DNA from: Ramlibacter sp.
GTDB taxonomy: Bacteria; Pseudomonadota; Gammaproteobacteria; Burkholderiales; Burkholderiaceae_C
Assembly: GCA_025351615.1 (NCBI GenBank)
Contig: JANXVP010000098.1
Span: forward strand, 1-12,976
Direction of reading: 5' to 3'
DNA length: 12,976 bases
In this document: in pieces, positions 7,201-12,976 of the stretch
Layout: the number at the start of each line of letters is the position of its first letter
How positions within the stretch are numbered: the stretch's first letter is position 1
Made by a program: the position numbers and the translations under genes
The notes under the pieces: model-generated
What the model saw: the letters and a program-made list of their open reading frames with translations, nothing else
Database searches by the model: none
What the model was told of the DNA's origin: nothing

Positions 7201-7984
7201 GACCGATCCGATTGTAAGTGTCCTCGACGGTAATACCAGTGCCCAGCCGCGCGGTCCGATCGCCGTTTCCGTGGTCAGCCATGGGCACAGCGACATGGTG
7301 GCGCGGCTGCTGGCGCAGCTGTGCCGCTGGGATGGATTGATCGGCGAGGTGGTGCTGACGCACAACCTGCCCGCCGAAGCCGTGCCGGTTCCGCCGGGCG
7401 GCTGGCCCTTCCGGTTCATCGAAGTGTTCAATTCGGCGCCGGCGGGATTCGGCGCCAACCACAACCACGCGTTTGCCCGCAGTTCGTCGGAATTCTTTTG
7501 CGTCCTCAATCCCGACATCGAACTGAACGATCCCGCGATCTGGGAGCAGCTGGTCCAGCAAGGCCGTGAGCCGCGGGTCGGATGCGCCTACCCGGTGCTG
7601 CTGAACCCGGACGGCAGTCGCCAGGACAACGAGAGAGAAGCGGTCTCACCTCTGGCCCTGTTGCGGCGCCATCTCCTGAAGCGGGCGCAGTGCAGGGTCG
7701 ACTGGGTCAGCGCCGCCTTCTGGCTGGTTCGGGCGTCCGCGTGGCGGGAAGTCGGCGGCTTCGACGAGCGCTATTTCATGTACTGCGAAGACACCGACTT
7801 CTGCCTGCGGCTCCAGATGGCAGGCTGGAAACTCGCCAAGGCGCAGGCAACCGCGGTTCACGACGCGAGCTGGAGCAGCCGGCAACTCGGCGCCCACCTC
7901 TTGTGGCACTTGCGCAGCATGATGCGGCTCTGGACCCAGCCGACGCTGCGCCGCTATTTGTCCGGACGGTTCCACGGGGCGTGA
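7199..7984 (+). CDS. GT2-family glycosyltransferase
   Basis: A 261-residue single-domain GT2 (GT-A fold) glycosyltransferase of the kind that adds rhamnose or another deoxysugar in O-antigen loci. It shows the N-terminal strand IAVSVVSHGH (21-30), GFGANHNHA (83-91), the nucleotide-sugar/metal motif CVLNPDIEL (101-109, NPD in place of DxD), and the acceptor-side block FWLVRASAWREVGGFDE (174-190) followed by YCEDTDFCLRL (195-205), where the ED pair normally includes the catalytic base. The start is TTG at 7199; no ATG or GTG occurs between the upstream in-frame stop (7163) and the first conserved strand, so TTG is the best choice, but no good ribosome binding site is visible. The next gene, a WecA-like transferase, starts 32 bases downstream and is probably co-transcribed. 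Donor and acceptor sugars cannot be read from sequence. Confidence 0.88.
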   Translation: MTDPIVSVLDGNTSAQPRGPIAVSVVSHGHSDMVARLLAQLCRWDGLIGEVVLTHNLPAEAVPVPPGGWPFRFIEVFNSAPAGFGANHNHAFARSSSEFFCVLNPDIELNDPAIWEQLVQQGREPRVGCAYPVLLNPDGSRQDNEREAVSPLALLRRHLLKRAQCRVDWVSAAFWLVRASAWREVGGFDERYFMYCEDTDFCLRLQMAGWKLAKAQATAVHDASWSSRQLGAHLLWHLRSMMRLWTQPTLRRYLSGRFHGA

Positions 7985-8002
7985 AGGGGGCCGGAAAACC
8001 GC

Positions 8003-8008
8003 GACAAT
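8003..8008 (+). promoter_or_regulatory. Possible -10 element before the WecA-like gene
   Basis: GACAAT within GCGACAATAGTGCCCC lies 8 bases before the ATG at 8017. It matches TATAAT at four of six positions. No -35 match is seen 17 bases upstream. Similar sequences occur before argB (CACAAT, 9149-9154) and slmA (GAGAAT, 10165-10170). If real, the transcript would have almost no leader. Low confidence. Confidence 0.25.
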
Positions 8009-8016
8009 AGTGCCCC

Positions 8017-9120
8017 ATGCTGGTACTTGTCATCTTGTGTTGCGCCTGTGCGTGCCTGGTCACAGGGCTTCTGGTGCGGTTTGGCGCGCAGCACGCACGC
8101 AAATACGGCTTGGGTGTTCCCCAGCGGTTCCACTTTGGGCATGTTCCACGCCTGGGCGGCGCCGCCATGCTGGCCGGCTGTTCCCTGGGCTGGCTCTGGA
8201 TGGCGTTGTCCGGTCCATTCGGCCTGGCCAACCAGATCCGCATCGGGGGCTGGACGGCGCTGGCCATCTGGACTGCCACGTTGCTGCCGGTCGGCGGGGG
8301 CATCCTCGAGGACCTGACGCAGCGGCTTGGACCGCGGTTCCGCCTGCTCCTGAGCGCATTGGGGGCGGTGATCGTGGTCAGCGTTCTCGGACTGGGCGTC
8401 CCGCGCCTGGGCATCCCGGTCCTGGACGACTGGTGGATGGCCGCGCCATGGCTGGGCATCGTGCTGGCGATCTTTGCGATCACCGGCTTGCCGCACGCTT
8501 TCAACCTGATCGACGGCTACAACGGCCTGGCCGGCCTGGTGGCCTTGATCTGCTGCCTGGCACTGACTTACGTCGCGATCCAGGTGAGCGACCGGCAGCT
8601 GGCTGCGCTCGTGCTGTCGCTGGCGGGTGCGACTGCGGGCTTCCTGGTCTGGAACTATCCGCGGGGCCTGATCTTCGCCGGCGACGGCGGCGCCTATCTG
8701 TGGGGCGTGGTGATCGCCATGGCCTGCGTGATGCTGGTGCAAAGGCATCCACAGGTGTCGCCGTGGTTCCCGGTGTTGCTGTTGATCTACCCGGTCTGGG
8801 AAACGGTGTTTTCGATCTGGCGCAAAGCTGTTCGCGGCGTGTCTCCGGGCGTCGCCGACGCGCTGCACTTCCACCAGCTGATCTACCGGCGGATCGTCCG
8901 CGGCGTGTTCAGCGACGACGAGTCCCGCCGGATGCTAATGCGTAACAACCGCACCTCGCCGTATCTCTGGGGCTTCGCGCTGCTGACGGTCTGTCCCGCT
9001 GTGCTGTTCTGGAACAACACGATCGTCCTGATGGTGTTCAGCATCCTGTTCGTGGTGTCCTACCTGTATGCGTACAGCAGCATCGTCCGGTTCCGCGTGC
9101 CGCGCTGGCTCAGGCGCTAG
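8017..9120 (+). CDS. WecA/MraY-family phosphosugar:polyprenyl-phosphate transferase
   Basis: A 367-residue polytopic membrane protein (about 10-11 helices) of the MraY/WecA family, which moves a sugar-1-phosphate from a UDP-sugar to undecaprenyl phosphate on the cytoplasmic face, the first step of lipid-linked glycan synthesis. Family landmarks are in order: HVPRLGG (42-48), GGILEDLTQRLGPR (94-107; Glu-Asp where WecA has Asp-Asp, as in the WbpL-like branch), FNLIDGYNGLAG (162-173), FAGDGGAYLWG (220-230) and the His-rich cytoplasmic loop ADALHFHQLIYRR (280-292). The length is normal for WecA/WbpL. The ATG at 8017 directly precedes a typical first helix; no strong ribosome binding site is seen close to it. 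It probably initiates the glycan extended by the neighbouring transferases. The sugar could be GlcNAc, or a derivative such as FucNAc or QuiNAc; sequence alone does not decide. Confidence 0.92.
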   Translation: MLVLVILCCACACLVTGLLVRFGAQHARKYGLGVPQRFHFGHVPRLGGAAMLAGCSLGWLWMALSGPFGLANQIRIGGWTALAIWTATLLPVGGGILEDLTQRLGPRFRLLLSALGAVIVVSVLGLGVPRLGIPVLDDWWMAAPWLGIVLAIFAITGLPHAFNLIDGYNGLAGLVALICCLALTYVAIQVSDRQLAALVLSLAGATAGFLVWNYPRGLIFAGDGGAYLWGVVIAMACVMLVQRHPQVSPWFPVLLLIYPVWETVFSIWRKAVRGVSPGVADALHFHQLIYRRIVRGVFSDDESRRMLMRNNRTSPYLWGFALLTVCPAVLFWNNTIVLMVFSILFVVSYLYAYSSIVRFRVPRWLRR

Positions 9121-9146
9121 GCGCCGGCGGCGCGGCCCGCCCTTGC

Positions 9147-9154
9147 TGCACAAT
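9147..9154 (+). promoter_or_regulatory. Possible -10 region of argB
   Basis: TGCACAAT in the 66-base gap between the WecA-like gene and argB resembles an extended -10 element (TG, then CACAAT with four of six matches) and lies 32 bases before the argB ATG. No -35 is recognisable in the GC-rich sequence upstream. It would allow argB to be transcribed apart from the glycan genes. Confidence 0.25.
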
Positions 9155-9178
9155 TTGCCCATTGCACGCCATCTCCCC

Positions 9179-9183
9179 GAGGA
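9179..9183 (+). promoter_or_regulatory. Ribosome binding site of argB
   Basis: GAGGA, three bases before the ATG at 9187. The match is good and the spacing short; it supports the chosen argB start, which also agrees with the N-terminal extension of arginine-sensitive family members. Confidence 0.6.
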
Positions 9184-9186
9184 TTC

Positions 9187-10077
9187 ATGACCGAGCTGCC
9201 CCTCATTGCGCCGCGCGATAAGGCCGAGATCCTGGCCCAGGCGCTGCCCTACATCCGCAAATTCCATGGCAAGACCATGGTGATCAAGTACGGCGGCAAT
9301 GCCATGACCGATCCCGAGCTGCAGGCCGACTTCGCCGAAGACGTGGTGCTGCTCAAGCTGGTCGGCATGAATCCGGTGGTGGTGCACGGCGGCGGGCCCC
9401 AGATCGAGCAGGCGCTGAACCGCCTGGGGAAAAAAGGCGAGTTCGTCCAGGGCATGCGGGTCACCGACGCCGAAACCATGGAAGTGGTGGAGTGGGTGCT
9501 GGCGGGCCAGGTCCAGCAGGACATCGTCGGGCTGATCAACCAGGCAGGCGGCAAGGCGGTCGGCCTCACGGGCCGCGACGGCGGCATGATCCGGGCCCAG
9601 AAGCTCAGGATGGTGGACAGCAGCGACCCCAGCAAGCACCATGACGTCGGGCAGGTCGGCGACATCGTCACCATCGATCCGAGCGTGGTGATCGCCCTGC
9701 AGGACGACCAGTTCATTCCCGTGATCAGCCCGATCGGCTTCGGCGAGGACAACGAGAGCTACAACATCAATGCTGACGTGGTGGCCGGCAAACTCGCCAC
9801 AGTGCTGAAGGCCGAAAAGCTGCTGCTGCTGACCAACACCCGCGGCGTTCTGGACAAGGCGGGCAATCTGCTGACCGACCTGACCGCGCACGAAATCGAC
9901 AACCTGTTCGCCGATGGAACGATCTCGGGTGGCATGCTGCCAAAGATCAGCGGCGCGCTCGACGCGGCGCGCAGCGGCGTCAATTCGGTGCACATCATCG
10001 ACGGCCGGGTGCCGCATGCGCTGCTGCTGGAAATCCTGACGGAGCAGGCGTACGGCACCATGATCCGCTCGCACTGA
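9187..10077 (+). CDS. argB: Acetylglutamate kinase
   Basis: A 296-residue cytosolic enzyme that phosphorylates N-acetyl-L-glutamate with ATP, the second step of arginine synthesis. Family motifs are clear: VIKYGGNAM (32-40, Lys34 in the phosphate-binding loop), [10 protein letters not shown] (64-73), GMRVTD (89-94, Arg91 for substrate binding), [12 protein letters not shown] (191-202) and the ATP-site stretch [10 protein letters not shown] (212-221). The N-terminal helix ([16 protein letters not shown], 11-26) and [10 protein letters not shown] (244-253) match the long, hexameric, arginine-inhibited type known from Pseudomonas aeruginosa, so feedback inhibition by arginine is likely. Length is normal. 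It stands alone among arginine genes here, between the glycan locus and slmA. Very confident. Confidence 0.98.
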   Translation: MTELPLIAPRDKAEILAQALPYIRKFHGKTMVIKYGGNAMTDPELQADFAEDVVLLKLVGMNPVVVHGGGPQIEQALNRLGKKGEFVQGMRVTDAETMEVVEWVLAGQVQQDIVGLINQAGGKAVGLTGRDGGMIRAQKLRMVDSSDPSKHHDVGQVGDIVTIDPSVVIALQDDQFIPVISPIGFGEDNESYNINADVVAGKLATVLKAEKLLLLTNTRGVLDKAGNLLTDLTAHEIDNLFADGTISGGMLPKISGALDAARSGVNSVHIIDGRVPHALLLEILTEQAYGTMIRSH

Positions 10078-10101
10078 GCGCCTCGATCCGGCTGCGAGGG
10101 T

Positions 10102-10113
10102 AAGTGCGCACTT
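10102..10113. repeat. 12-base perfect palindrome upstream of slmA
   Basis: AAGTGCGCACTT is fully self-complementary and sits in the 118-base gap between argB and slmA, 82 bases before the slmA ATG. It could be an operator for a dimeric regulator, including the TetR-type product of the next gene. It does not match the published E. coli SlmA site (GTGAGTACTCAC), and chance occurrence is possible. The rest of the gap holds only a weak -10-like sequence. Confidence 0.3.
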
Positions 10114-10164
10114 GGATGGCGAGGCGCTGCCCGCGCCCCGGGGAAACCCCTGCGTCGCCTATGC

Positions 10165-10170
10165 GAGAAT
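10165..10170 (+). promoter_or_regulatory. Possible -10 element of slmA
   Basis: GAGAAT within ATGCGAGAATCGCC, 25 bases before the chosen ATG at 10196, resembles an extended -10 (TGC before it; four of six matches). No -35 is recognisable. It fits the downstream start at 10196 better than an upstream TTG at 10112, because transcription from here would begin after that TTG. Confidence 0.3.
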
Positions 10171-10195
10171 CGCCAGCACATTCTTTTCTCTGCCA

Positions 10196-10840
10196 ATGTC
10201 CGACTCGCTGTTGCGCACCCCTGACCCGATTCCCGATGTGGATGGCGCCGCCGTCCCGGTCCGCAAGCGACCCAAGCCCGGGGAGCGGCGCGTCCAGATC
10301 CTGCAGGCCCTGGCCACCATGCTGGAGCAGCCGGGCGCCGAACGCATCACCACGGCAGCCCTGGCAGCACGGCTGGAAGTCAGCGAAGCGGCGCTTTACC
10401 GGCATTTCGCCAGCAAGGCGCAGATGTTCGAAGGCCTGATCGAATTCATCGAGCAGAGCGTCTTCACCCTGGTCAACCAGATCACCGAGCGCGACAGCAC
10501 GGGTTCGGTGCAGGCGGCGAAACTGGTGGCCATGCTGCTGCAGTTTGCGGAAAAAAATCCCGGTATGACCCGTGTCATGGTGGGAGACGCGCTGGTGTTC
10601 GAAAACGAGCGGCTCCAGCAGCGCATGAACCAGTTCTTCGACAAGATCGAGGCGACGCTCAAGCAGAGCCTGCGCGCAGGGGCGGACGCCGATGCGTCGG
10701 CCACGCCCAGCGCCGATGCACAGGTCAAGGCGTCGATGTTGACCAGCTTCGTGGTCGGACGGCTGCAGCGATTCGCCCGCTCGGGCTTTCGGCGCCTGCC
10801 GTCGGAGCACCTCGACGCCAGCCTCGCCCACATGCTGTAA
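10196..10840 (+). CDS. slmA: Nucleoid occlusion factor SlmA (TetR family)
   Basis: A 214-residue TetR-type DNA-binding protein. After a polar tail (1-28), RRVQILQALATML (31-43) is helix 1 and ITTAALAARLEVSEAALYRHF (51-71) is the helix-turn-helix, with the SEAALYRHFASK form typical of SlmA. In E. coli SlmA binds chromosomal sites and antagonises FtsZ ring assembly over the nucleoid; this role is inferred by family. KNPGMTRVMVGDALVFEN (120-137) and the C-terminal FVVGRLQRFARSGFRR (185-200) also fit the family. The ATG at 10196 gives the usual length; an upstream TTG frame (10112) would add 28 residues without family character. The segment 160-176 is an Ala/Asp-rich loop. pdeM begins directly at the stop codon. 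Confidence 0.88.
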   Translation: MSDSLLRTPDPIPDVDGAAVPVRKRPKPGERRVQILQALATMLEQPGAERITTAALAARLEVSEAALYRHFASKAQMFEGLIEFIEQSVFTLVNQITERDSTGSVQAAKLVAMLLQFAEKNPGMTRVMVGDALVFENERLQQRMNQFFDKIEATLKQSLRAGADADASATPSADAQVKASMLTSFVVGRLQRFARSGFRRLPSEHLDASLAHML

Positions 10841-11527
10841 ATGCTTGAGATCGGGCTGGCGGGCGAGACCGTCGCCCTGCATGCCAGCGGCGCCGTTTTC
10901 CTGCCTGCCCGGCGCACCGTGCTGGTTGCGGACGCGCACTTCGGCAAGGCGGTGAGCTTTCGCAGGCTCGGCGTGCCGGTGCCGCGAGGCACTACCACCG
11001 AAACTCTGGGGCACCTGGCCGCCCTGGTTGCCGACACGGGTGCGACCCGGGTCGTTTTCCTGGGCGACTTCCTGCACTCCGCGCGCTCCCATGCCGCCGG
11101 GACGCTAGCCGCCATCGCGCATTGGCGCGCCGAAAACACGACGCTGGCGCTGACGCTGATTCGCGGCAACCATGATGCGCGGGCAGGCGATCCGCCCGCC
11201 AGCCTGGGGATCGACGTGGTGGACGAGCCCTTGCCGCTGGGGCCGTTCGCCCTGTGCCACTACCCCGAGCCGGTGGCCGGCGCCTACGTGCTTGCGGGGC
11301 ATTGGCACCCCTGCATCAGCGTCCGGGGCCGCGCTTTCGAGCGGCTGCGGCTGCCGTGCTTCTGGTTCGGCGACGACACGGGGGCGCTGCCGGACTGCGC
11401 AGTCGGCGTGCTGCCCGCTTTCGGCAGTTTCACCGGCATGCACCGCATCGAACCGCGCGCCGGCGACCGGATTTTTCCGGTGGCGGGCAACGTGGTGCGC
11501 GCCATCCCCGCCCTGCCGATCGCTTGA
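10841..11527 (+). CDS. pdeM: PdeM-like ligase-associated metallophosphoesterase
   Basis: A 228-residue calcineurin-type metallophosphoesterase with the full metal-binding set: VADAHFGK (29-36), FLGDFLHSAR (73-82), IRGNHDAR (107-114), LCHYPEP (138-144) and LAGHWHP (151-157). Predicted ligands are Asp31, His33, Asp76, Asn110, His140, His154 and His156. It matches the family named ligase-associated DNA damage response endonuclease PdeM. In many bacteria that gene sits with an ATP-dependent DNA ligase, an exonuclease and an Lhr-type helicase; none of these is in this window. Its ATG follows the slmA TAA with no gap (TAAATG), and no separate ribosome binding site is evident, so translational coupling to slmA is likely. 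The family is secure; the exact substrate is not established here. Confidence 0.88.
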   Translation: MLEIGLAGETVALHASGAVFLPARRTVLVADAHFGKAVSFRRLGVPVPRGTTTETLGHLAALVADTGATRVVFLGDFLHSARSHAAGTLAAIAHWRAENTTLALTLIRGNHDARAGDPPASLGIDVVDEPLPLGPFALCHYPEPVAGAYVLAGHWHPCISVRGRAFERLRLPCFWFGDDTGALPDCAVGVLPAFGSFTGMHRIEPRAGDRIFPVAGNVVRAIPALPIA

Positions 11528-11529
11528 AT

Positions 11530-11581
11530 CCGTCATTCCCGCCCCCCGCCTACGCGGGGGCAGGCGCCGTGGGAATGACGG
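11530..11581. repeat. Palindromic intergenic repeat (REP-like)
   Basis: An inverted repeat with an 11-base outer stem, CCGTCATTCCC (11530-11540) and GGGAATGACGG (11571-11581), and an inner hairpin CCCCCGC (11543-11549) with GCGGGGG (11554-11560) around a four-base loop. Elements with CGTCATTCCC/GGGAATGACG ends are widespread dispersed repeats in proteobacterial genomes. It fills most of the 73-base gap between the convergent pdeM and dehydrogenase genes. It may help end transcription from both sides, but there is no T-tract of a classical terminator. Confidence 0.8.
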
Positions 11582-11600
11582 CTTTGTCAGCGGCGCCCTG

Positions 11601-12671
11601 TCAGGCGATGGTCACGCCGACCTTGCTGGCGGCCAGGACGATGTCCGACCAGGTGTGCCCATCGATGGCGATGCCGTCGCGTTCCCGCTTGATGCGCGCT
11701 TCCCGCTCCGGCTCTCCGGCGATGCGCACCGCATCGAAACCGGGAGCGGGCGGGCTTTGCTTGAGCCAGTCGACGAAGGCCAGGGTTTCCTGTTCGAAAG
11801 CTGCCTTTGTTCCAAGCCGCTGCGGATCGATCAGGATTGCCAGCATGCCGTTGATCACGGCCTTGGCACTATCGGCCGGCCGGTGCCAGGTGCCGCTGCC
11901 GGTCAGGGCCCCGCCGAGCAGTTCGCAGGCCACGGCCATGCCGGAGCCCTTGTGCTCGCCGAAAGGCATAAGCGCGCCGAACAGTCCGGCCCCCGGACCG
12001 TTCGGCTGGGGGACGACCACCACGCCGGGATCGTTGGTCGGCTGGCCGCCGGCGTCGATCAGGTAGCCGTCCGGTACGCTGTGGCCTTCGTTGTGGGCGA
12101 CGCGCATCTTGCCCTGCGCCACGCGGCTGGTTGCGAAGTCGAGGATGAAGGGCTCGCGACCTGCCACCGGCACGCCGATACAGCAAGGATTGGTGCCGTA
12201 GCGGCCGTCACCGCCGCCCCAGGGCGCGACGACCGGCCGCGACAGCACATTGACGAAATGAATGGACACGAGGCCTTGCGCCACCGCCATCTCGGCGAAG
12301 TGGCCGATGCGACCCAGGTGGTGTGCCTGCCCCAAGGCCAGGATGCAGCTGCCCAGCTCGCGAGCCCGCTGGATCGCCATTTCCATCGCCTGCACGCCCA
12401 CGACCTGCCCGTAGCCCCGCTGTCCGTCGAGCGTCAGCAAGCTGCCGGCGTCGAGCTGCACTTTGACGCTTGCATTCGGCTTGAGTCCGCCCTCCAGCAC
12501 GGCATCCACATAGCGAGGAATCATGCCCACACCGTGCGAGTCATGGCCGCTGAGATTGGCCAGCACCAGGTTGGCCGCAACCTGGCGGGCTTCTTCCGGC
12601 GAGCTGCCGGCCGCGCCCACGATGGCGGCACACCGGTCGCGCAGGTCTTGCGCCTTCACTGTTTTTTGCAT
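11601..12671 (-). CDS. Ldh/MDH-family 2-hydroxyacid dehydrogenase
   Basis: A 356-residue NAD(P)-dependent oxidoreductase of the type-2 malate/L-lactate dehydrogenase family, closest in pattern to the E. coli hydroxycarboxylate dehydrogenase YbiC (HcxB). Signature segments are SGHDSHGVGMIPRYV (41-55, with the family's conserved His), GYGQVVG (86-92), ALGQAHHLGRIGHFAE (112-127), RYGTNPCCIGVP (157-168), LDFATSRVAQGKMRVA (177-192) and FGEHKGSGMAVACELLGGALTG (237-258). The start at 12671 is chosen because the family begins there and AAGGA lies 6 bases upstream. The UxaA-family gene ends 17 bases upstream, so the two form an operon. With that partner it may oxidise a sugar-acid-derived hydroxyacid; a ComC-like sulfolactate dehydrogenase is another possibility. 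The substrate is undecided. Confidence 0.88.
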   Translation of the reverse strand: MQKTVKAQDLRDRCAAIVGAAGSSPEEARQVAANLVLANLSGHDSHGVGMIPRYVDAVLEGGLKPNASVKVQLDAGSLLTLDGQRGYGQVVGVQAMEMAIQRARELGSCILALGQAHHLGRIGHFAEMAVAQGLVSIHFVNVLSRPVVAPWGGGDGRYGTNPCCIGVPVAGREPFILDFATSRVAQGKMRVAHNEGHSVPDGYLIDAGGQPTNDPGVVVVPQPNGPGAGLFGALMPFGEHKGSGMAVACELLGGALTGSGTWHRPADSAKAVINGMLAILIDPQRLGTKAAFEQETLAFVDWLKQSPPAPGFDAVRIAGEPEREARIKRERDGIAIDGHTWSDIVLAASKVGVTIA

Positions 12672-12677
12672 AAGAAA

Positions 12678-12682
12678 TCCTT
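12678..12682 (-). promoter_or_regulatory. Ribosome binding site of the dehydrogenase gene
   Basis: AAGGA on the minus strand, 6 bases before the ATG at 12671, inside the 17-base gap after the upstream stop codon. It fixes the start at 12671 rather than at the upstream in-frame codon at 12713, which lies inside the preceding gene. Confidence 0.75.
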
Positions 12683-12688
12683 GGACGC

Positions 12689-12976
12689 CTACATCACCGC
12701 GCCGACTTGCCACGGCACGAATTCATTCTGGCCGTAGCCGTGCTTCTCGCTCTTGGATGCTTCGCCCGACGCGGTGGCCAACACCAGGTCGAAAATGCGT
12801 TGGCCCATGTTCTGGATCGATGCCTTGCCGTCGATGATTTCGCCGCAGTTGATGTCCATGTCTTCTTCCTGCCGCTGCCAGAGCGCCGAGTTGGTCGCCA
12901 GTTTCAGCGACGGCGAAGGCGCGCAGCCGTACGCCGAGCCCCGGCCGGTGGTGAAGCAGATCATGTTGGCGCCGCC
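12689..12976 (-). CDS. UxaA-family dehydratase/sulfo-lyase, C-terminal part
   Basis: The 3' end of a gene that begins right of the window; 95 residues are visible, read in frame from base 12976 (GGANMICFTTGRGSAYGC). The FTTGRGS segment, the KLATN that follows, MDINCGEI and the ending NEFVPWQVGAVM are typical of the C-terminal domain of the UxaA family. That family includes altronate dehydratase, galactarate dehydratase (GarD) and the large subunit of sulfolactate sulfo-lyase (SuyB). The N-terminal part and any SAF domain are outside the window, so the subfamily cannot be fixed. The next gene, 17 bases downstream, is an Ldh/MDH-family dehydrogenase, a pairing suited to catabolism of a sugar acid or a sulfonate. 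The Met at 12964 is internal to the domain, not a start. Confidence 0.85.
   Translation of the reverse strand, partial: GGANMICFTTGRGSAYGCAPSPSLKLATNSALWQRQEEDMDINCGEIIDGKASIQNMGQRIFDLVLATASGEASKSEKHGYGQNEFVPWQVGAVM

Noticed and set aside
8935..10074. 379-codon open frame on the minus strand, rich in His, Asp and Gln
   Set aside because: It is antisense to argB, which is certain; the composition is the reverse-frame image of argB codons.
10081..10099. Possible terminator after argB (CCTCG ... CGAGG)
   Set aside because: The stem is only five base pairs with a nine-base loop and no T-tract, so it is not a convincing terminator.
10112..10195. 28-residue N-terminal extension of SlmA from a TTG at 10112
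   Set aside because: It has no family character, a -10-like sequence lies inside it, and the ATG at 10196 gives the usual SlmA length.
12672..12713. 14-residue extension of the dehydrogenase (start at 12713)
   Set aside because: It would overlap the UxaA-family gene, and a good ribosome binding site sits before the ATG at 12671.

Overview
The window looks like chromosomal DNA of a GC-rich betaproteobacterium, most likely of the order Burkholderiales. This is inferred from the ArgB type, a SlmA-type TetR regulator close to argB, the codon bias and the glycan-gene families; no 16S or other taxonomic marker is present. It has two halves. Positions 1 to about 9120 are part of a cell-surface polysaccharide (O-antigen or exopolysaccharide) locus. 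From about 9187 to the right end the genes are core metabolism and cell-cycle genes.

Surface-glycan half. It opens with the C-terminal end of a Wzt-type ABC-transporter ATPase carrying the extra carbohydrate-binding domain, followed by an LpxL-like acyltransferase-fold protein (both +). Two minus-strand genes converge on these and overlap at GTGA: a very large fusion protein (2991-6932; SAM methyltransferase, beta-rich segment, coiled coil, GT2 glycosyltransferase, GT4-like glycosyltransferase) and a polytopic GT-C-like membrane protein (1537-2994). Just upstream of the fusion gene lies an 80-codon remnant of an rmlB-like dTDP-glucose 4,6-dehydratase gene, with signs of frameshifts, whose stop overlaps the fusion gene's start as ATGA. 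Divergent from it run a GT2 glycosyltransferase with a TTG start and a WecA/MraY-family phosphosugar:polyprenyl-phosphate transferase. Together these suggest glycan initiation (WecA-like), chain extension (GT2, GT4, GT-C), possible terminal modification (methyltransferase, acyltransferase) and ABC export (Wzt). The membrane partner Wzm, the ligase and nucleotide-sugar genes are not in the window.

Core half. argB (acetylglutamate kinase, probably arginine-regulated) is followed by slmA (nucleoid-occlusion factor) and a pdeM-like metallophosphoesterase that starts directly after the slmA stop codon. A palindromic intergenic repeat (11530-11581) separates these from a convergent minus-strand pair: an Ldh/MDH-family 2-hydroxyacid dehydrogenase and, upstream of it, the C-terminal part of a UxaA-family dehydratase/sulfo-lyase that runs off the right edge.

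The most interesting points are the methyltransferase/coiled-coil/double-glycosyltransferase fusion beside a Wzt with a carbohydrate-binding domain, which could be a variant of WbdD-type chain-length control; the rmlB remnant at the head of the fusion gene; and loss of expected catalytic acids in the acyltransferase-like and GT4-like domains. No rRNA, tRNA, CRISPR array, insertion sequence or phage gene was seen, and no gap between genes exceeds 300 bases.
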